Assembly: GCF_003812745.1 (NCBI RefSeq)
Contig: NZ_CP033831.1
Span: forward strand, 1,488,001-1,552,000
Length of the DNA: 64,000 nucleotides
Direction: 5' to 3'
Source: Serratia sp. FDAARGOS_506
GTDB taxonomy: Bacteria > Pseudomonadota > Gammaproteobacteria > Enterobacterales > Enterobacteriaceae
In this document: positions 44,890 through 53,971 of the stretch, piece after piece
Numbering within the stretch: the stretch's first letter is position 1
Layout of the letters: the number at the start of each line of letters is the position of its first letter
Position numbers and translations under genes: made by a program
The notes under the pieces: generated by a model
What the model was told of the DNA's origin: nothing
The model's database searches: none
What the model saw: the letters and a program-made list of their open reading frames with translations, nothing else

Positions 44890-45303
44890 ATGCGTAATTT
44901 TGATCTTTCCCCGCTATACCGTTCCGCCATTGGTTTCGATCGCCTGTTCAATGCGCTGGAAGCCGGCCAAAGTCAGGGAAACGGCGGTTATCCTCCTTAT
45001 AATGTCGAGCTGGTGGACGAAAATCATTATCGCATCGCCATCGCGGTAGCCGGGTTTGCCGAGCAGGAGCTGGAGATCACCACGCAAGACAATCTGCTGA
45101 TCGTGCGCGGGGCGCACAATAACGAACCGGCAGAAAAAACCTATTTATACCAGGGCATCGCCGAGCGTAATTTCGAGCGTAAATTCCAGCTGGCTGAACA
45201 TATTCAAATTAAAGGCGCCAAACTGGAGAACGGCCTGTTATATATCGACATGCAACGCATCGTGCCGGAAACATTAAAACCGCGCCGCATCGAAATTAAA
45301 TAA
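44890..45303 (+). CDS. ibpA: IbpA, small heat-shock chaperone
   Basis: A small heat-shock protein of 137 residues, the E. coli length, which binds unfolding proteins and passes them to DnaK/ClpB. It has an N-terminal block [20 protein letters not shown], an alpha-crystallin domain ([15 protein letters not shown] segment, then [14 protein letters not shown]), and the C-terminal RRIEIK anchor. Transcription is from the sigma-32 promoter, and translation is gated by the thermometer. ibpB follows after 107 bp. Confidence 0.98.
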   Translation: MRNFDLSPLYRSAIGFDRLFNALEAGQSQGNGGYPPYNVELVDENHYRIAIAVAGFAEQELEITTQDNLLIVRGAHNNEPAEKTYLYQGIAERNFERKFQLAEHIQIKGAKLENGLLYIDMQRIVPETLKPRRIEIK

Positions 45304-45384
45304 ATTTCCGTTTCGCCGGCAGGTACGCTGCCGGTAAATATGACGTTATACCTAGCCTGCCTTCAGGGGGCTGAATAAACACAT

Positions 45385-45410
45385 CTCGCTTAATGAAAGG
45401 AGTTGTTCCT
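45385..45410 (+). promoter_or_regulatory. ROSE-type RNA thermometer of ibpB
   Basis: CTCGCTT (45385-45391) can pair with AAGGAG (45397-45402), again with a single bulged G, immediately before the ibpB start. A separate 7-bp hairpin CCGGCAG / CTGCCGG lies near 45317. This is the same design as at ibpA, so both chaperones look heat-gated at translation. Confidence 0.8.
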
Positions 45411-45839
45411 ATGCGTAATTACGATTTATCCCCGCTTCTGCGTCAATGGATTGGTTTTGATAAATTAGCCAGTTCAATGGGTGGCCAGGAACCCCAGGGG
45501 TTCCCGCCGTACAACATCGAGAAAAGCGATGACAATCACTACCGCATTTCTCTGGCGCTGGCCGGTTTCCGGCAGAGCGAACTGAATATCGAAGTGGAAG
45601 GGCCGCGGCTGACCGTCAGCGGTAAACCCACACCGCCGGAAAAACAGGTTGAATATCTGCATCAAGGGCTGGTGTGCAAAGAGTTCCAGCTGACCTTCAC
45701 CTTGGCGGAGCATCTGCAGGTGTCCGAGGCTAAATTTGAAAATGGTCTGCTGCACATCGATCTGGTGCGTCAGGTGCCGGAAGCCTTGCAGCCGCAGCGC
45801 ATCGCCATCGGTGCGACGCCGGAGCTGGAAGCCAAATAA
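45411..45839 (+). CDS. ibpB: IbpB, small heat-shock chaperone
   Basis: The second small heat-shock protein of the ibpAB operon has 142 residues, as in E. coli. N-terminal [20 protein letters not shown] and the alpha-crystallin domain ([11 protein letters not shown], then [13 protein letters not shown]) are conserved. The ATG at 45411 has AAAGGAG before it; the frame's earlier ATG at 45393 would erase that ribosome-binding site and is rejected. IbpA and IbpB co-assemble on aggregates. Confidence 0.98.
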   Translation: MRNYDLSPLLRQWIGFDKLASSMGGQEPQGFPPYNIEKSDDNHYRISLALAGFRQSELNIEVEGPRLTVSGKPTPPEKQVEYLHQGLVCKEFQLTFTLAEHLQVSEAKFENGLLHIDLVRQVPEALQPQRIAIGATPELEAK

Positions 45840-46006
45840 CCGACTGAAAAACGGTCATCATCTTACGGGGGAGGTCCAGACGGATCTCCCCCGTTGCGTT
45901 ATGTGGCGCGCGCCACAGTCCCCCCGCCAGCCCGATGTCATAATCCTTGTTAACTGTGTGTCTTTGGCCGCAAATTTCCGATTCAACTTTGGCAAGGATG
46001 TGACCT

Positions 46007-47665
46007 ATGAGCGATATCGCCCTGACCGTCAGCATGTTGGCGCTGGCGGCCGTCATTGGGTTGTGGATGGGGAACTGGAAGCTGTACGGCGTCGGGCTGG
46101 GCATCGGCGGCGTGCTGTTCGGCGGCATTCTGGTCGGTCACTTCGCCCAGAGCGGACAAATCAACCTGAACGGGGATATGCTGCACTTTATCCAGGAGTT
46201 TGGCCTGATCCTGTTTGTCTACACCATTGGTATTCAGGTCGGCCCCGGTTTCTTCTCTTCGCTGCGCGTCTCCGGTCTGCGCCTCAACGCCTTCGCGGTG
46301 CTGCTGGTGCTGACCGGCGGCGTCGTGGCGGCGGCGGTGCACAAGCTGTTCGACGTGCCGCTGCCGATCATCCTCGGGGTATTCTCCGGCGCGGTCACCA
46401 ACACCCCGGCGTTGGGCGCCGGTCAGCAAATCCTGACCGATCTCGGTTCCGATCCGGCGTTGGTGGACGGAATGGGGATGGGCTACGCCATGGCCTATCC
46501 GTTCGGCATTTGCGGCATCTTGTTGGTGATGTGGCTGATCCGACAGTTTTTCCGCATCAACATCGAGCGCGAGGCGCAGGCGTTTGAAAACAGCCTGGGC
46601 AATCAGCGTGAGTTGCTGCACGCCATGAACGTAGCGGTGCGCAACCCCAATCTGCAGGGCATGGCGATAAAAAGCGTGCCGCTGCTCAACGGCGAAGCGA
46701 TCGTCTGTTCGCGCCTCAAGCGCGGGGAGCTGTTGATGGTGCCGGCGCCGCACGAGCGGCTGGAGCTTGGCGACTACCTGCACCTGGTGGGCAAACGCGA
46801 AGATCTGGAGAACGCCCGGCTGGTGATCGGCGAAGAGGTAGACGCCTCGCTGTCGACGCGCGGCACCGCGCTGCAGGTGGTGAGGGCGGTGGTGACCAAC
46901 GAGCAGGTGCTGGGCAAGAAAATCCGCGATCTGAACCTGAAGCAGAAGTATGACGTGGTTATTTCGCGCCTCAATCGCGCCGGCGTCGAGCTGGTGGCCG
47001 GCAGCAACGTGACGCTGCAGTTCGGTGACATCCTCAACCTGGTCGGCCGGCCGGAGGCCATCGACGCGGTGACGGCAATCGTCGGCAACGCCCAACAAAA
47101 ACTGCAGCAGGTGCAGATGCTGCCGGTCTTTATCGGTATTGGCCTCGGGGTACTGCTCGGCTCCATTCCGCTGTACGTGCCGGGCTTCCCGGCGGCTTTG
47201 CGGCTGGGGCTGGCCGGCGGGCCGCTGGTGGTGGCGCTGATCCTGGGGCGTATCGGCAGTATCGGCAAGCTCTATTGGTTTATGCCGCCGAGCGCCAACC
47301 TGGCGCTGCGCGAACTGGGCATCGTGCTGTTTCTGGCGGTGGTCGGGTTGAAATCGGGCGGCAACTTCATCGATACGTTGTTGCACGGCGAGGGGCTGAC
47401 GTGGGTCGGGTACGGCGCGTTGATCACCGCCATTCCGCTGCTGAGCGTCGGTATCCTGGCGCGTACGGTGGGCAAGATGAACTACCTGACGCTGTCCGGC
47501 ATGCTGGCGGGATCGATGACCGATCCGCCGGCGCTGGCCTTCGCCAACGGTCTGCATCCTACCAGCGGCGCCGCTGCGCTGTCTTACGCCACCGTGTATC
47601 CGCTGGCGATGTTCCTGCGCATCATGTCGCCGCAGCTGCTGGCGGTGCTGTTCTGGACGCTGTAA
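46007..47665 (+). CDS. yidE: YidE, AspT/YidE/YbjL-type transporter
   Basis: A 552-residue membrane protein of the AspT/YbjL antiporter duplication family, substrate unknown. The first half has about five membrane helices ([19 protein letters not shown] onwards) with the block [15 protein letters not shown]. Two soluble RCK_C (TrkA-C) domains follow at about residues 200-280 and 290-370. The second half repeats the membrane layout, with GGLAGGP-like and [14 protein letters not shown] blocks. No regulator lies nearby, so context gives no substrate. In E. coli it also follows ibpB. Confidence 0.93.
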   Translation: MSDIALTVSMLALAAVIGLWMGNWKLYGVGLGIGGVLFGGILVGHFAQSGQINLNGDMLHFIQEFGLILFVYTIGIQVGPGFFSSLRVSGLRLNAFAVLLVLTGGVVAAAVHKLFDVPLPIILGVFSGAVTNTPALGAGQQILTDLGSDPALVDGMGMGYAMAYPFGICGILLVMWLIRQFFRINIEREAQAFENSLGNQRELLHAMNVAVRNPNLQGMAIKSVPLLNGEAIVCSRLKRGELLMVPAPHERLELGDYLHLVGKREDLENARLVIGEEVDASLSTRGTALQVVRAVVTNEQVLGKKIRDLNLKQKYDVVISRLNRAGVELVAGSNVTLQFGDILNLVGRPEAIDAVTAIVGNAQQKLQQVQMLPVFIGIGLGVLLGSIPLYVPGFPAALRLGLAGGPLVVALILGRIGSIGKLYWFMPPSANLALRELGIVLFLAVVGLKSGGNFIDTLLHGEGLTWVGYGALITAIPLLSVGILARTVGKMNYLTLSGMLAGSMTDPPALAFANGLHPTSGAAALSYATVYPLAMFLRIMSPQLLAVLFWTL

Positions 47666-47668
47666 TCC

Positions 47669-47692
47669 AAAAAAAGGCGCCGTAGCGGCGCC
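47669..47692 (-). terminator. avtA terminator (minus strand)
   Basis: GGCGCC-GTAGC-GGCGCC (47676-47692) preceded on the plus strand by seven A residues (47669-47675) is, on the minus strand, a stem followed by seven T residues. It ends avtA, just past yidE's stop. Confidence 0.9.
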
Positions 47693-47706
47693 CTGATGGA
47701 TTGCGC

Positions 47707-48960
47707 TTAGTTCGCTTCCTGATGTGCGCGTTCGATCTCTTCCGCCAGGATCGCCACGCCGCGCTCGATTTTCTCCGGGTCGGGCACGTAGTTCATGCGC
47801 ATGCACTGGTGGGTGTGCGGCCAGTCGTGCTCTAGCCCCGGGAAGAAGTAGTGGCCCGGCACCATCAGCACGCCGCGCTTTTTCAGACGCTGATACAGCA
47901 CTTCGGTGGTGATCGGCAGATCCTTGAACCATAGCCAGAGGAAGATAGCCCCTTCCGGTTTATGAATCAGGCAGCGCTCCGGCGACAGGTAGCGGCGGAT
48001 AATCGCGATGGTGTGCTCGACGCGCTGTTTGTAGAACGGGCGAATTACCTCGTTCGACAGGCGCAGCAGATCGCCGCGCGCGATCATTTCCGTCGCCATC
48101 GCCGGCCCCATGCTGCCCGGCGACAGGCTGATGATGCCGTTCATGTTGGTCAGCGCGGTGATCACCTTTTCGTCGGCGATCACGATGCCGCAGCGCGAAC
48201 CCGGCAGGCCGAGCTTGGACAGGCTCATGCACAGGATGGTGTTCGGGTTCCACAACGGCGTAGCGTCGCTGAAGATGATGCCGGGGAAAGGCACGCCGTA
48301 GGCGTTGTCGATCACCAGCGGAATATCGCGCTGCTGCGCCAGCAGGTCGAGCTTCATCAGCTCTTCGTCGGTGATCACGTTGCCGGTCGGGTTGGTCGGC
48401 CGTGAAACGCAGATCATGCCGATGTCGTCGCCGATGGTGAGGTGTTCGAAATCAACGTGATATTTGAACTGGCCGTCCGGCAGCAGCTCGATGTTCGGTT
48501 TGGCGGAGACGAACAGCCCTTCGTCCAGCCCGGCGTCGGCATAGCCGATATATTCCGGCGCCAATGGGAACAGCACGCGGCGGCGCGAACCGTCGGCGTA
48601 GCGGCCGGCGAACAGGTTGAACAAGTAGAAAAACGCGCTTTGGCTGCCGTTAGTCAGTGCAATATTCTGTGGCGAAATCTCCCAGCCGAGCTCGTCGCGC
48701 AGCAGATTGGCCAGCGCTTTCAGCAGCGCATCTTTGCCTTGCGGGCCGTCGTAGTTGCACAGCGCTTCGGTCAGTTTGCCCTGGTCGAGCATCTCCTGGC
48801 ACAGCTGTTTGAAGTAGGCTTCCATCTCTGGGATCTGCGCCGGGTTGCCGCCGCCGAGCATGATGGCACCGGGGGTGCGCAGGCCTTCGTTCAGGTCGTC
48901 CATCAAACGGGTAATGCCCGCATAACGGGTAAATTTTTCGCCGAAAAGTGAGAAAGTCAT
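47707..48960 (-). CDS. avtA: AvtA, valine--pyruvate aminotransferase
   Basis: A PLP aminotransferase of 417 residues interconverting valine/2-oxoisovalerate with alanine/pyruvate. The N-terminus MTFSLFGEKFTRYAGITRLM starts at ATG 48960. The conserved blocks GGGNPAQIPEM and SRPTNPTGNVITDEEL are clear. The PLP lysine sits in SLSKLGLPGSRCG. A 32-codon upstream extension does not align with the family. It lies next to malS, as in E. coli. Convergent with yidE. Confidence 0.97.
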   Translation of the reverse strand: MTFSLFGEKFTRYAGITRLMDDLNEGLRTPGAIMLGGGNPAQIPEMEAYFKQLCQEMLDQGKLTEALCNYDGPQGKDALLKALANLLRDELGWEISPQNIALTNGSQSAFFYLFNLFAGRYADGSRRRVLFPLAPEYIGYADAGLDEGLFVSAKPNIELLPDGQFKYHVDFEHLTIGDDIGMICVSRPTNPTGNVITDEELMKLDLLAQQRDIPLVIDNAYGVPFPGIIFSDATPLWNPNTILCMSLSKLGLPGSRCGIVIADEKVITALTNMNGIISLSPGSMGPAMATEMIARGDLLRLSNEVIRPFYKQRVEHTIAIIRRYLSPERCLIHKPEGAIFLWLWFKDLPITTEVLYQRLKKRGVLMVPGHYFFPGLEHDWPHTHQCMRMNYVPDPEKIERGVAILAEEIERAHQEAN

Positions 48961-49095
48961 AGGTGCAGCAGTACTGTTTCTTAGCAGGTAATCACCCACC
49001 ATACCGCCAGACAAATCCCGCTGCAACGCGGCCGACAAATCGGCCAATGGGCACAAGTTTCGCCCATTGGCCGATTGGTAGCATATTACGCTGGA

Positions 49096-51159
49096 TTATT
49101 GTGACCGTTCGCCGGCCCATACCACCATCACTTTATCGTTGCCGAGCCGGCGGCTGAAGGCATAGTAGGCGGCGTGCGGCTGCGGGGTTTGCACGCCGCC
49201 GCCGATCGCCGGGTGGCGAGCGCGGAACTGCCCCAACCGCTGCCAGTGGGCCAGCAGCGGGGCTTTTTCCCCTTGCAGCTCAGACCAGTTCATGTCGGAG
49301 CGGGTGCCCTGCAGCGGATCGGAACCGGTTGGGCCGAGCGGGCGGCCGCTTTCATCGCCGTAGTAAATCTGCACTGCGCCCGGCGCCAGCAACAGCAGGC
49401 TCGCCGCCCGCTGTTGGCGCGGCAGCGAGCCTTTGGCGTCGCTGGCGAAGAACAGTCGGGTGTCGTGCGAAGAAAGATAGCTCAGCACGTTGAAATCCTG
49501 CAGCCGCTCGGCCATCTGCCGGTAAGTGGCATCGATGTCGGCGAAGCAGCCCAGCGCCTGTGACGCCTGGTCCTGGAAATCGAAGTTGATCATCGCGTCG
49601 AAGCCGTTTTGGTAATAGTCGCTTTTCATCACCCCGTGGCCCCAGGCCTCGCCGGTCATCCAAAACGGCGCGTCATCCAGCGCCTGCTGCGGATGCTCCG
49701 CTTTCCACGCCGCCAATGCCGCCGTGGCGCGCTGCTTCAACAGCGCCAGCGTCGGTTTTTCCACGTGCTTGGCGGTGTCGACGCGAAAACCGTCGATGCC
49801 GTAATCGCGCACCCACTGGCTGAGCCAGACGGTCAGGTAATCGCGGGTGGTGGCACCGGGCATGTCGCGAGCGGCGGTGTCGGGTTTATGGCGGTAGAAC
49901 AGCGGCAGGCCGCTGGCGCCTGGCGCTTCGGTTTTGATGTCCGGCAGGAAGGCCAGTGACATCGTCAGGTCGTCATAGCCCGGTGAGTCATAATCGCCGA
50001 TGTCGGTGCGGATCCAGTTTTTCCCCCACCATTGGCGCCAGCCCGCTTTGTCGCTGAAGTTGATGTAGTCGTTGAAGCTGTGCCAGTTTTGCCCCGGCCC
50101 GGGGCGCCAGTCGCTCCAGTTTTTCCCCAGGGTTTTCTCCACTTCCGCGCCCTGCAGATACAGTGAGCCGAAGTGGAACGTCTGCATATCCGCCAGCGTG
50201 GCGTAACCGACATGGTTCACCACCACGTCGAACAGAATGCGAATGCCGCGCCGATGCGCTTGCTCGACCAGCGTGCGCAGCTCCTGTTCGGTGCCCATGT
50301 TGGCATCGAGGCGAGTCCAGTCCAGCGTGTAATAGCCGTGATAGGCGTAATGCGGGAAATCACCGTTGGTGCCGCCGCCAACCCAGCCGTGGATCTGCTC
50401 CAGCGGCGAGCTGATCCACAAGGCGTTGACGCCCAGCTGCTGCAGATAATCCAGTTTTTGCGTCAGGCCTGCCAGATCGCCGCCGTGAAAGGTGCCTATT
50501 TCTTGCAGGCCGTCGCTGTGGCGCCCGTAGCTGTGGTCATTGGCCGGATTGCCGTTCTCAAAGCGATCGGTCAGCACGAAGTAGACCGTGGCGTTATGCC
50601 AGCTGAACGCCGCCGGTTTCGCCGTGGCGGCAGACTCCAGCAACAACAGGCCACCGCTGGCAGCGGCGGGCTGCAGCGTGATTTTCCCCTGGCTCACCTG
50701 CGCCGTTTGGCCGGAATAGAAGTCACGCAGCGTTTCGCCTTCGGCGAAGGTGGAGGCGACGTCGACCGTGACCGGCTTGCCGTCCCAGCGCGGGCAGCTG
50801 CGGACGGTAACGGCGGCGCTTTCCGGCGCGCTGCTCAGGCTGAGCTGCAGCGTGGGCGTGCCGCTGCGGGTATCGACGCGCACCTGATAGTCGCCGGCGC
50901 GGAACTGCCGCCAGCTGACCGGCGGATGGGCGCCGCAGGGCTGCAACGACAGCGTCTGGTTAAGCTTCACCGCCTCGGCCGGCTGCCAGCAATGGTTATC
51001 CTGATACAGCCGCAGCGGCAGTTGGCCTTTGGGCAGCGCGGCCTGGCTGGCGAACAGCCCGGCGGCAGTTTCGTCGAAGGCCGGGAAACCCGGCAGCGTC
51101 CAGGCGGCCAGCGCCGCCGGCGACAGCAGCATCAACAAGGGCAGGGGTAACAGTTTCAT
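49096..51159 (-). CDS. malS: MalS, periplasmic alpha-amylase
   Basis: A GH13 alpha-amylase of 687 residues exported to the periplasm, where it cuts maltodextrins and releases maltohexaose. The signal peptide MKLLPLPLLMLLSPAALA starts at ATG 51159. An N-terminal carbohydrate-binding-like region of about 200 residues is followed by the TIM barrel: VVNHVG (region I), GFRVDTAKH (nucleophile D), TGEAWG (acid/base E), and SSHDTRLF. All catalytic residues are intact. Two MalT-box-like sites lie upstream, so maltose induction is likely. Confidence 0.96.
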   Translation of the reverse strand: MKLLPLPLLMLLSPAALAAWTLPGFPAFDETAAGLFASQAALPKGQLPLRLYQDNHCWQPAEAVKLNQTLSLQPCGAHPPVSWRQFRAGDYQVRVDTRSGTPTLQLSLSSAPESAAVTVRSCPRWDGKPVTVDVASTFAEGETLRDFYSGQTAQVSQGKITLQPAAASGGLLLLESAATAKPAAFSWHNATVYFVLTDRFENGNPANDHSYGRHSDGLQEIGTFHGGDLAGLTQKLDYLQQLGVNALWISSPLEQIHGWVGGGTNGDFPHYAYHGYYTLDWTRLDANMGTEQELRTLVEQAHRRGIRILFDVVVNHVGYATLADMQTFHFGSLYLQGAEVEKTLGKNWSDWRPGPGQNWHSFNDYINFSDKAGWRQWWGKNWIRTDIGDYDSPGYDDLTMSLAFLPDIKTEAPGASGLPLFYRHKPDTAARDMPGATTRDYLTVWLSQWVRDYGIDGFRVDTAKHVEKPTLALLKQRATAALAAWKAEHPQQALDDAPFWMTGEAWGHGVMKSDYYQNGFDAMINFDFQDQASQALGCFADIDATYRQMAERLQDFNVLSYLSSHDTRLFFASDAKGSLPRQQRAASLLLLAPGAVQIYYGDESGRPLGPTGSDPLQGTRSDMNWSELQGEKAPLLAHWQRLGQFRARHPAIGGGVQTPQPHAAYYAFSRRLGNDKVMVVWAGERSQ

Positions 51160-51234
51160 GGCTCTCCTCACGCGCGCGGCAGGAAGGGTTTTTTCGCAGG
51201 GTAGCGCCCAGTGTGGCAAACGGTGGAAAAATGG

Positions 51235-51267
51235 CCTCCTCCCTGCGGGGGTTTTTCGGGGAGGAGA
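51235..51267. promoter_or_regulatory. two candidate MalT boxes upstream of malS
   Basis: The MalT consensus is GGGGA(T/G)GAGG. CCTCCTCCCT at 51235-51244 is AGGGAGGAGG on the minus strand (9 of 10), the direction of malS. GGGGAGGAGA at 51258-51267 is a 9 of 10 match on the plus strand. A -10-like TACCCT (minus; plus 51198-51203) lies downstream of the first box. In E. coli malS is in the maltose regulon. Confidence 0.65.
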
Positions 51268-51356
51268 GGAAGGGCGGAGCGTTTTCGGATTGATTCGGCT
51301 TGGCTTTGCGCGCGTGCTGCGGCAGATTAAACGGTGAACATCACAGGAGGTTAGCG

Positions 51357-51509
51357 ATGACGGACAAAAACTGGCGAGAAGAGATCGTTCAGGCAATTCA
51401 GGATGCCGAATTGCAGCACTTCGCCGAAGAACATCAGCTGCAGGCGCTGTTCGCGCCGCAGCAGGAAGAGCAACACGGCCGGTTATCCGCGGATCACCGG
51501 TCGCGCTGA
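51357..51509 (+). CDS. small 50-residue protein of unknown function
   Basis: A 50-codon ORF with a textbook AGGAGG ribosome-binding site (51345-51350) six bases before ATG 51357. The product starts MTDKNWREEIVQAIQDAELQ and ends SADHRSR. It is charged and Q/E-rich, probably one amphipathic helix and a disordered tail, with no signal peptide or membrane segment. It lies alone between the divergent malS promoter and the convergent ghrB. I do not recognise the family. Confidence 0.7.
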   Translation: MTDKNWREEIVQAIQDAELQHFAEEHQLQALFAPQQEEQHGRLSADHRSR

Positions 51510-51510
51510 G

Positions 51511-52488
51511 TTATTTCCGCAACAGCTGCGGGTTGACGCAGTTTTCTTTCACCGTACCGGTCAACGCCGCGATCAGGTTATCCACCGCGCAGGCGGCCAT
51601 GCCGTAGCGCGTTTCATGGGTGGCGGAGCCGATGTGCGGCAACGCCACTACGTTCGGCATGCTGAGCAGCGGCGAGTTGGCCGGCAGCGGTTCTTTCTCG
51701 AACACGTCCAACCCGGCGGCGTGGATCACGCCGTTTTGCAGCGCTTCAATCAACGCCTGTTCATCCACCACCGGCCCGCGGCCGGCGTTGATCAGAATGC
51801 CGCTTTTCTTCATTTTCGCCAGCTGATCGCGGCCGATCATGTGGAAGGTTTGCTCGGTCAGCGGCAGCGTGATGCAAACGAAATCCGACTCGGCCAGCAA
51901 GGTATCCAGATCGCAGCGGCGCGCGTTGAAGCGCTGCTCCGCCTCTTCATGTGTGCGACGGGCGTTGTACAGCACCGGCATGCCGAAGCCGAAATGGGCG
52001 CGCTGCGCCAGCGCCAGGCCGATGCGCCCCATGCCGAGAATGCCGATGGTTTTATGGTGCACGTCGACGCCGAACCAGTCTGGCCCGATGCTGCCGCGCC
52101 ATTCGCCGGCTTTGACCCGCTCCGCCACTTCCACCACCCGGCGCGCGGTCGCCAGCACCAGGCTCATAATGGTGTCGGCGACGGTTTCGGTCAGCACTGT
52201 CGGGGTGTGCATCAGCAGCACGTTATGGGCGTTGAGCGCCTCGACGTCGAAGTTGTCGTAGCCGACGGAAACGGTCGAGGCCGCGCGCAGTTTGGGCGCC
52301 TGCTGCAGGAAGGCTTCGTCAATTTTACCGCCGGAACCGATGATCCCTTCGGCCTGCTGCAGCGCCTGGCGCAGTTCGTCGCGGTTCTCCGGCTGCAGGC
52401 CGTTGAAGGCGTGCACGGTGAAGTGCTGTTCCAGACGTTCACGCAGATCGGCGGGCAGGCTTTTGTACAATACGATAGAAGGCTTCAT
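51511..52488 (-). CDS. ghrB: GhrB/KguD, 2-ketoacid reductase (2-keto-6-phosphogluconate reductase role)
   Basis: A D-2-hydroxyacid dehydrogenase of 325 residues, nearly identical to E. coli GhrB (TkrA), which reduces glyoxylate, hydroxypyruvate and 2-ketogluconate. The NAD(P)-loop is [14 protein letters not shown]. The catalytic arginine is in [10 protein letters not shown], and the acid pair is in LDVFEKEP and [11 protein letters not shown]. As the last gene of the kgu operon it occupies the place of Pseudomonas KguD, which reduces 2-keto-6-phosphogluconate to 6-phosphogluconate. ATG at 52488 has GGAG upstream. A GC hairpin (52510-52528) sits between it and kguT. Confidence 0.94.
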   Translation of the reverse strand: MKPSIVLYKSLPADLRERLEQHFTVHAFNGLQPENRDELRQALQQAEGIIGSGGKIDEAFLQQAPKLRAASTVSVGYDNFDVEALNAHNVLLMHTPTVLTETVADTIMSLVLATARRVVEVAERVKAGEWRGSIGPDWFGVDVHHKTIGILGMGRIGLALAQRAHFGFGMPVLYNARRTHEEAEQRFNARRCDLDTLLAESDFVCITLPLTEQTFHMIGRDQLAKMKKSGILINAGRGPVVDEQALIEALQNGVIHAAGLDVFEKEPLPANSPLLSMPNVVALPHIGSATHETRYGMAACAVDNLIAALTGTVKENCVNPQLLRK

Positions 52489-52560
52489 CACGAACTCCAG
52501 CTGGGCCAAAGGGGGCATGACGCCCCCTGGTTGGGTTAACAGATAAAAAGTATAACCGGA

Positions 52561-53829
52561 TCAAGCCAATTGCGGCTGGATCTCGTTGCGGGCGGGTTTG
52601 ACGATCAGCGTCAGCACCACCGCCACCACCAGTGCGATGGCCATAAACATGTAAGAGGCCGCCGGGCTGCCGGTGGCGCCATTCAGATAACCGACGAACC
52701 ACGAACCGAAGAACGAACCCAGCGCGCCCATGCTGTTGATCAGCGCCATAGCGCCCCCGGCGACGTTTTTCGGCAGCATTTCCGGAATGATGGCGAAGAA
52801 CGGCCCGTAAGGGGCGTACATCGCAGCGCCGGCGACCACCAGCAGGCCGTAGGAGATCCAGAAATGGTTGGTGCCCACGGCGTAAGAGCCGAAGAACGCC
52901 AGCGCGCCGATCAGCAGCAGCGGCCAGACGAACAGCTTGCGGTTTTGCATTTTGTCCGATGCCCAAGAGACGACGATCATGGCGATGGTCGCCGCCAGAT
53001 AAGGCACCGCCGACAGCCAGCCGGCTTCCACCATGCCCATCTGCATGCCACTGCGCAGGATGGAAGGCAGCCACAGCACGAAGCCGTACACGCCGATGCT
53101 CCAGGCGAAGTACTGCACGCACAGCAGGATCACGTTACGCGAACGGAAGGCTTCGCCGTAGTTGCGCACGGCCTTGATGCCTTTCTGCTCTTCGTCCAGT
53201 TGCTGTTGCAGCGCCTGCTTCTCATCGGCGCTCAGCCAGCCGGCCTGCGCCGGTTTGTCTTTCGCCAGCACCCACCAGCAGAACGCCCAGATAACCGCCG
53301 GAATACCCTCGATGATGAACATCTCACGCCAGCCGAAGGCGTGGATCAGGTAGCCGGACACCACCGACATCCACAGCACCGTCACCGGATTGCCGAGGAT
53401 CAGGAAGGTATTGGCGCGTGAGCGCTCCGATTTGGTGAACCAGTTACTGATGTAGATCAGCATCGCCGGCATCACCGCCGCTTCCACCACGCCGAGGATA
53501 AAGCGGATGGCGGCCAGCATCGGGATATTGCTGACCACGCCGGTCAGCGAGGCGCAGCCGCCCCACAGGATCAGACACCAGAAGATCAGTTTTTTGACGC
53601 TGCGGCGTTCAGCGTAGATGGCGCCGGGAATTTGGAAGAAGAAATAACCGAGGAAAAACAGCGCCCCCAGCAGCGAGGCCATGCCTTTGGTGATGCCGAG
53701 ATCTTCATTGATGCCGGCGGCAGAGGCGAAGCTGAAGTTGGCGCGATCGAGATAGGCCAGGCTGTAGGTGATAAACACGATGGGCATGATGTACCACCAG
53801 CGTTTGGCCGCGACAGTCGCTTTGTTCAT
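52561..53829 (-). CDS. kguT: KguT-like 2-ketogluconate transporter (MFS, ACS family)
   Basis: A 422-residue major-facilitator permease of the anion:cation symporter group, with about 12 membrane helices. The first block is WWYIMPIVFITYSLAYLDRANFSFASA, then the loop FFFQIPGAIYAERRSVKKLIFW. The central cytoplasmic stretch KDKPAQAGWLSADEKQALQQQLDEEQKG is typical of this family. Its operon neighbours (kinase and reductase for 2-ketogluconate) make 2-ketogluconate the best substrate guess. Ribosome-binding AAGGA precedes ATG 53829. Confidence 0.9.
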   Translation of the reverse strand: MNKATVAAKRWWYIMPIVFITYSLAYLDRANFSFASAAGINEDLGITKGMASLLGALFFLGYFFFQIPGAIYAERRSVKKLIFWCLILWGGCASLTGVVSNIPMLAAIRFILGVVEAAVMPAMLIYISNWFTKSERSRANTFLILGNPVTVLWMSVVSGYLIHAFGWREMFIIEGIPAVIWAFCWWVLAKDKPAQAGWLSADEKQALQQQLDEEQKGIKAVRNYGEAFRSRNVILLCVQYFAWSIGVYGFVLWLPSILRSGMQMGMVEAGWLSAVPYLAATIAMIVVSWASDKMQNRKLFVWPLLLIGALAFFGSYAVGTNHFWISYGLLVVAGAAMYAPYGPFFAIIPEMLPKNVAGGAMALINSMGALGSFFGSWFVGYLNGATGSPAASYMFMAIALVVAVVLTLIVKPARNEIQPQLA

Positions 53830-53971
53830 GTTCAGTATCCTTCAGTGGTGTTGCATCCCCTTCGCCCGGCACGCAGGGCATGCAAGACAAAGGGGCAGAT
53901 GCTCTCCCGACGCGTGTCCCGGTTGTAGGGCCAGAGGCTGACGTCATGCGGAGAAGTCGTTTTTTTTATTG

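Noticed and set aside
46007-47932. long minus-strand ORF through yidE (45983-47932)
   Set aside because: It is the reverse-strand shadow of yidE and avtA, low in recognisable motifs and histidine/arginine-rich as expected for GC-rich antisense frames.
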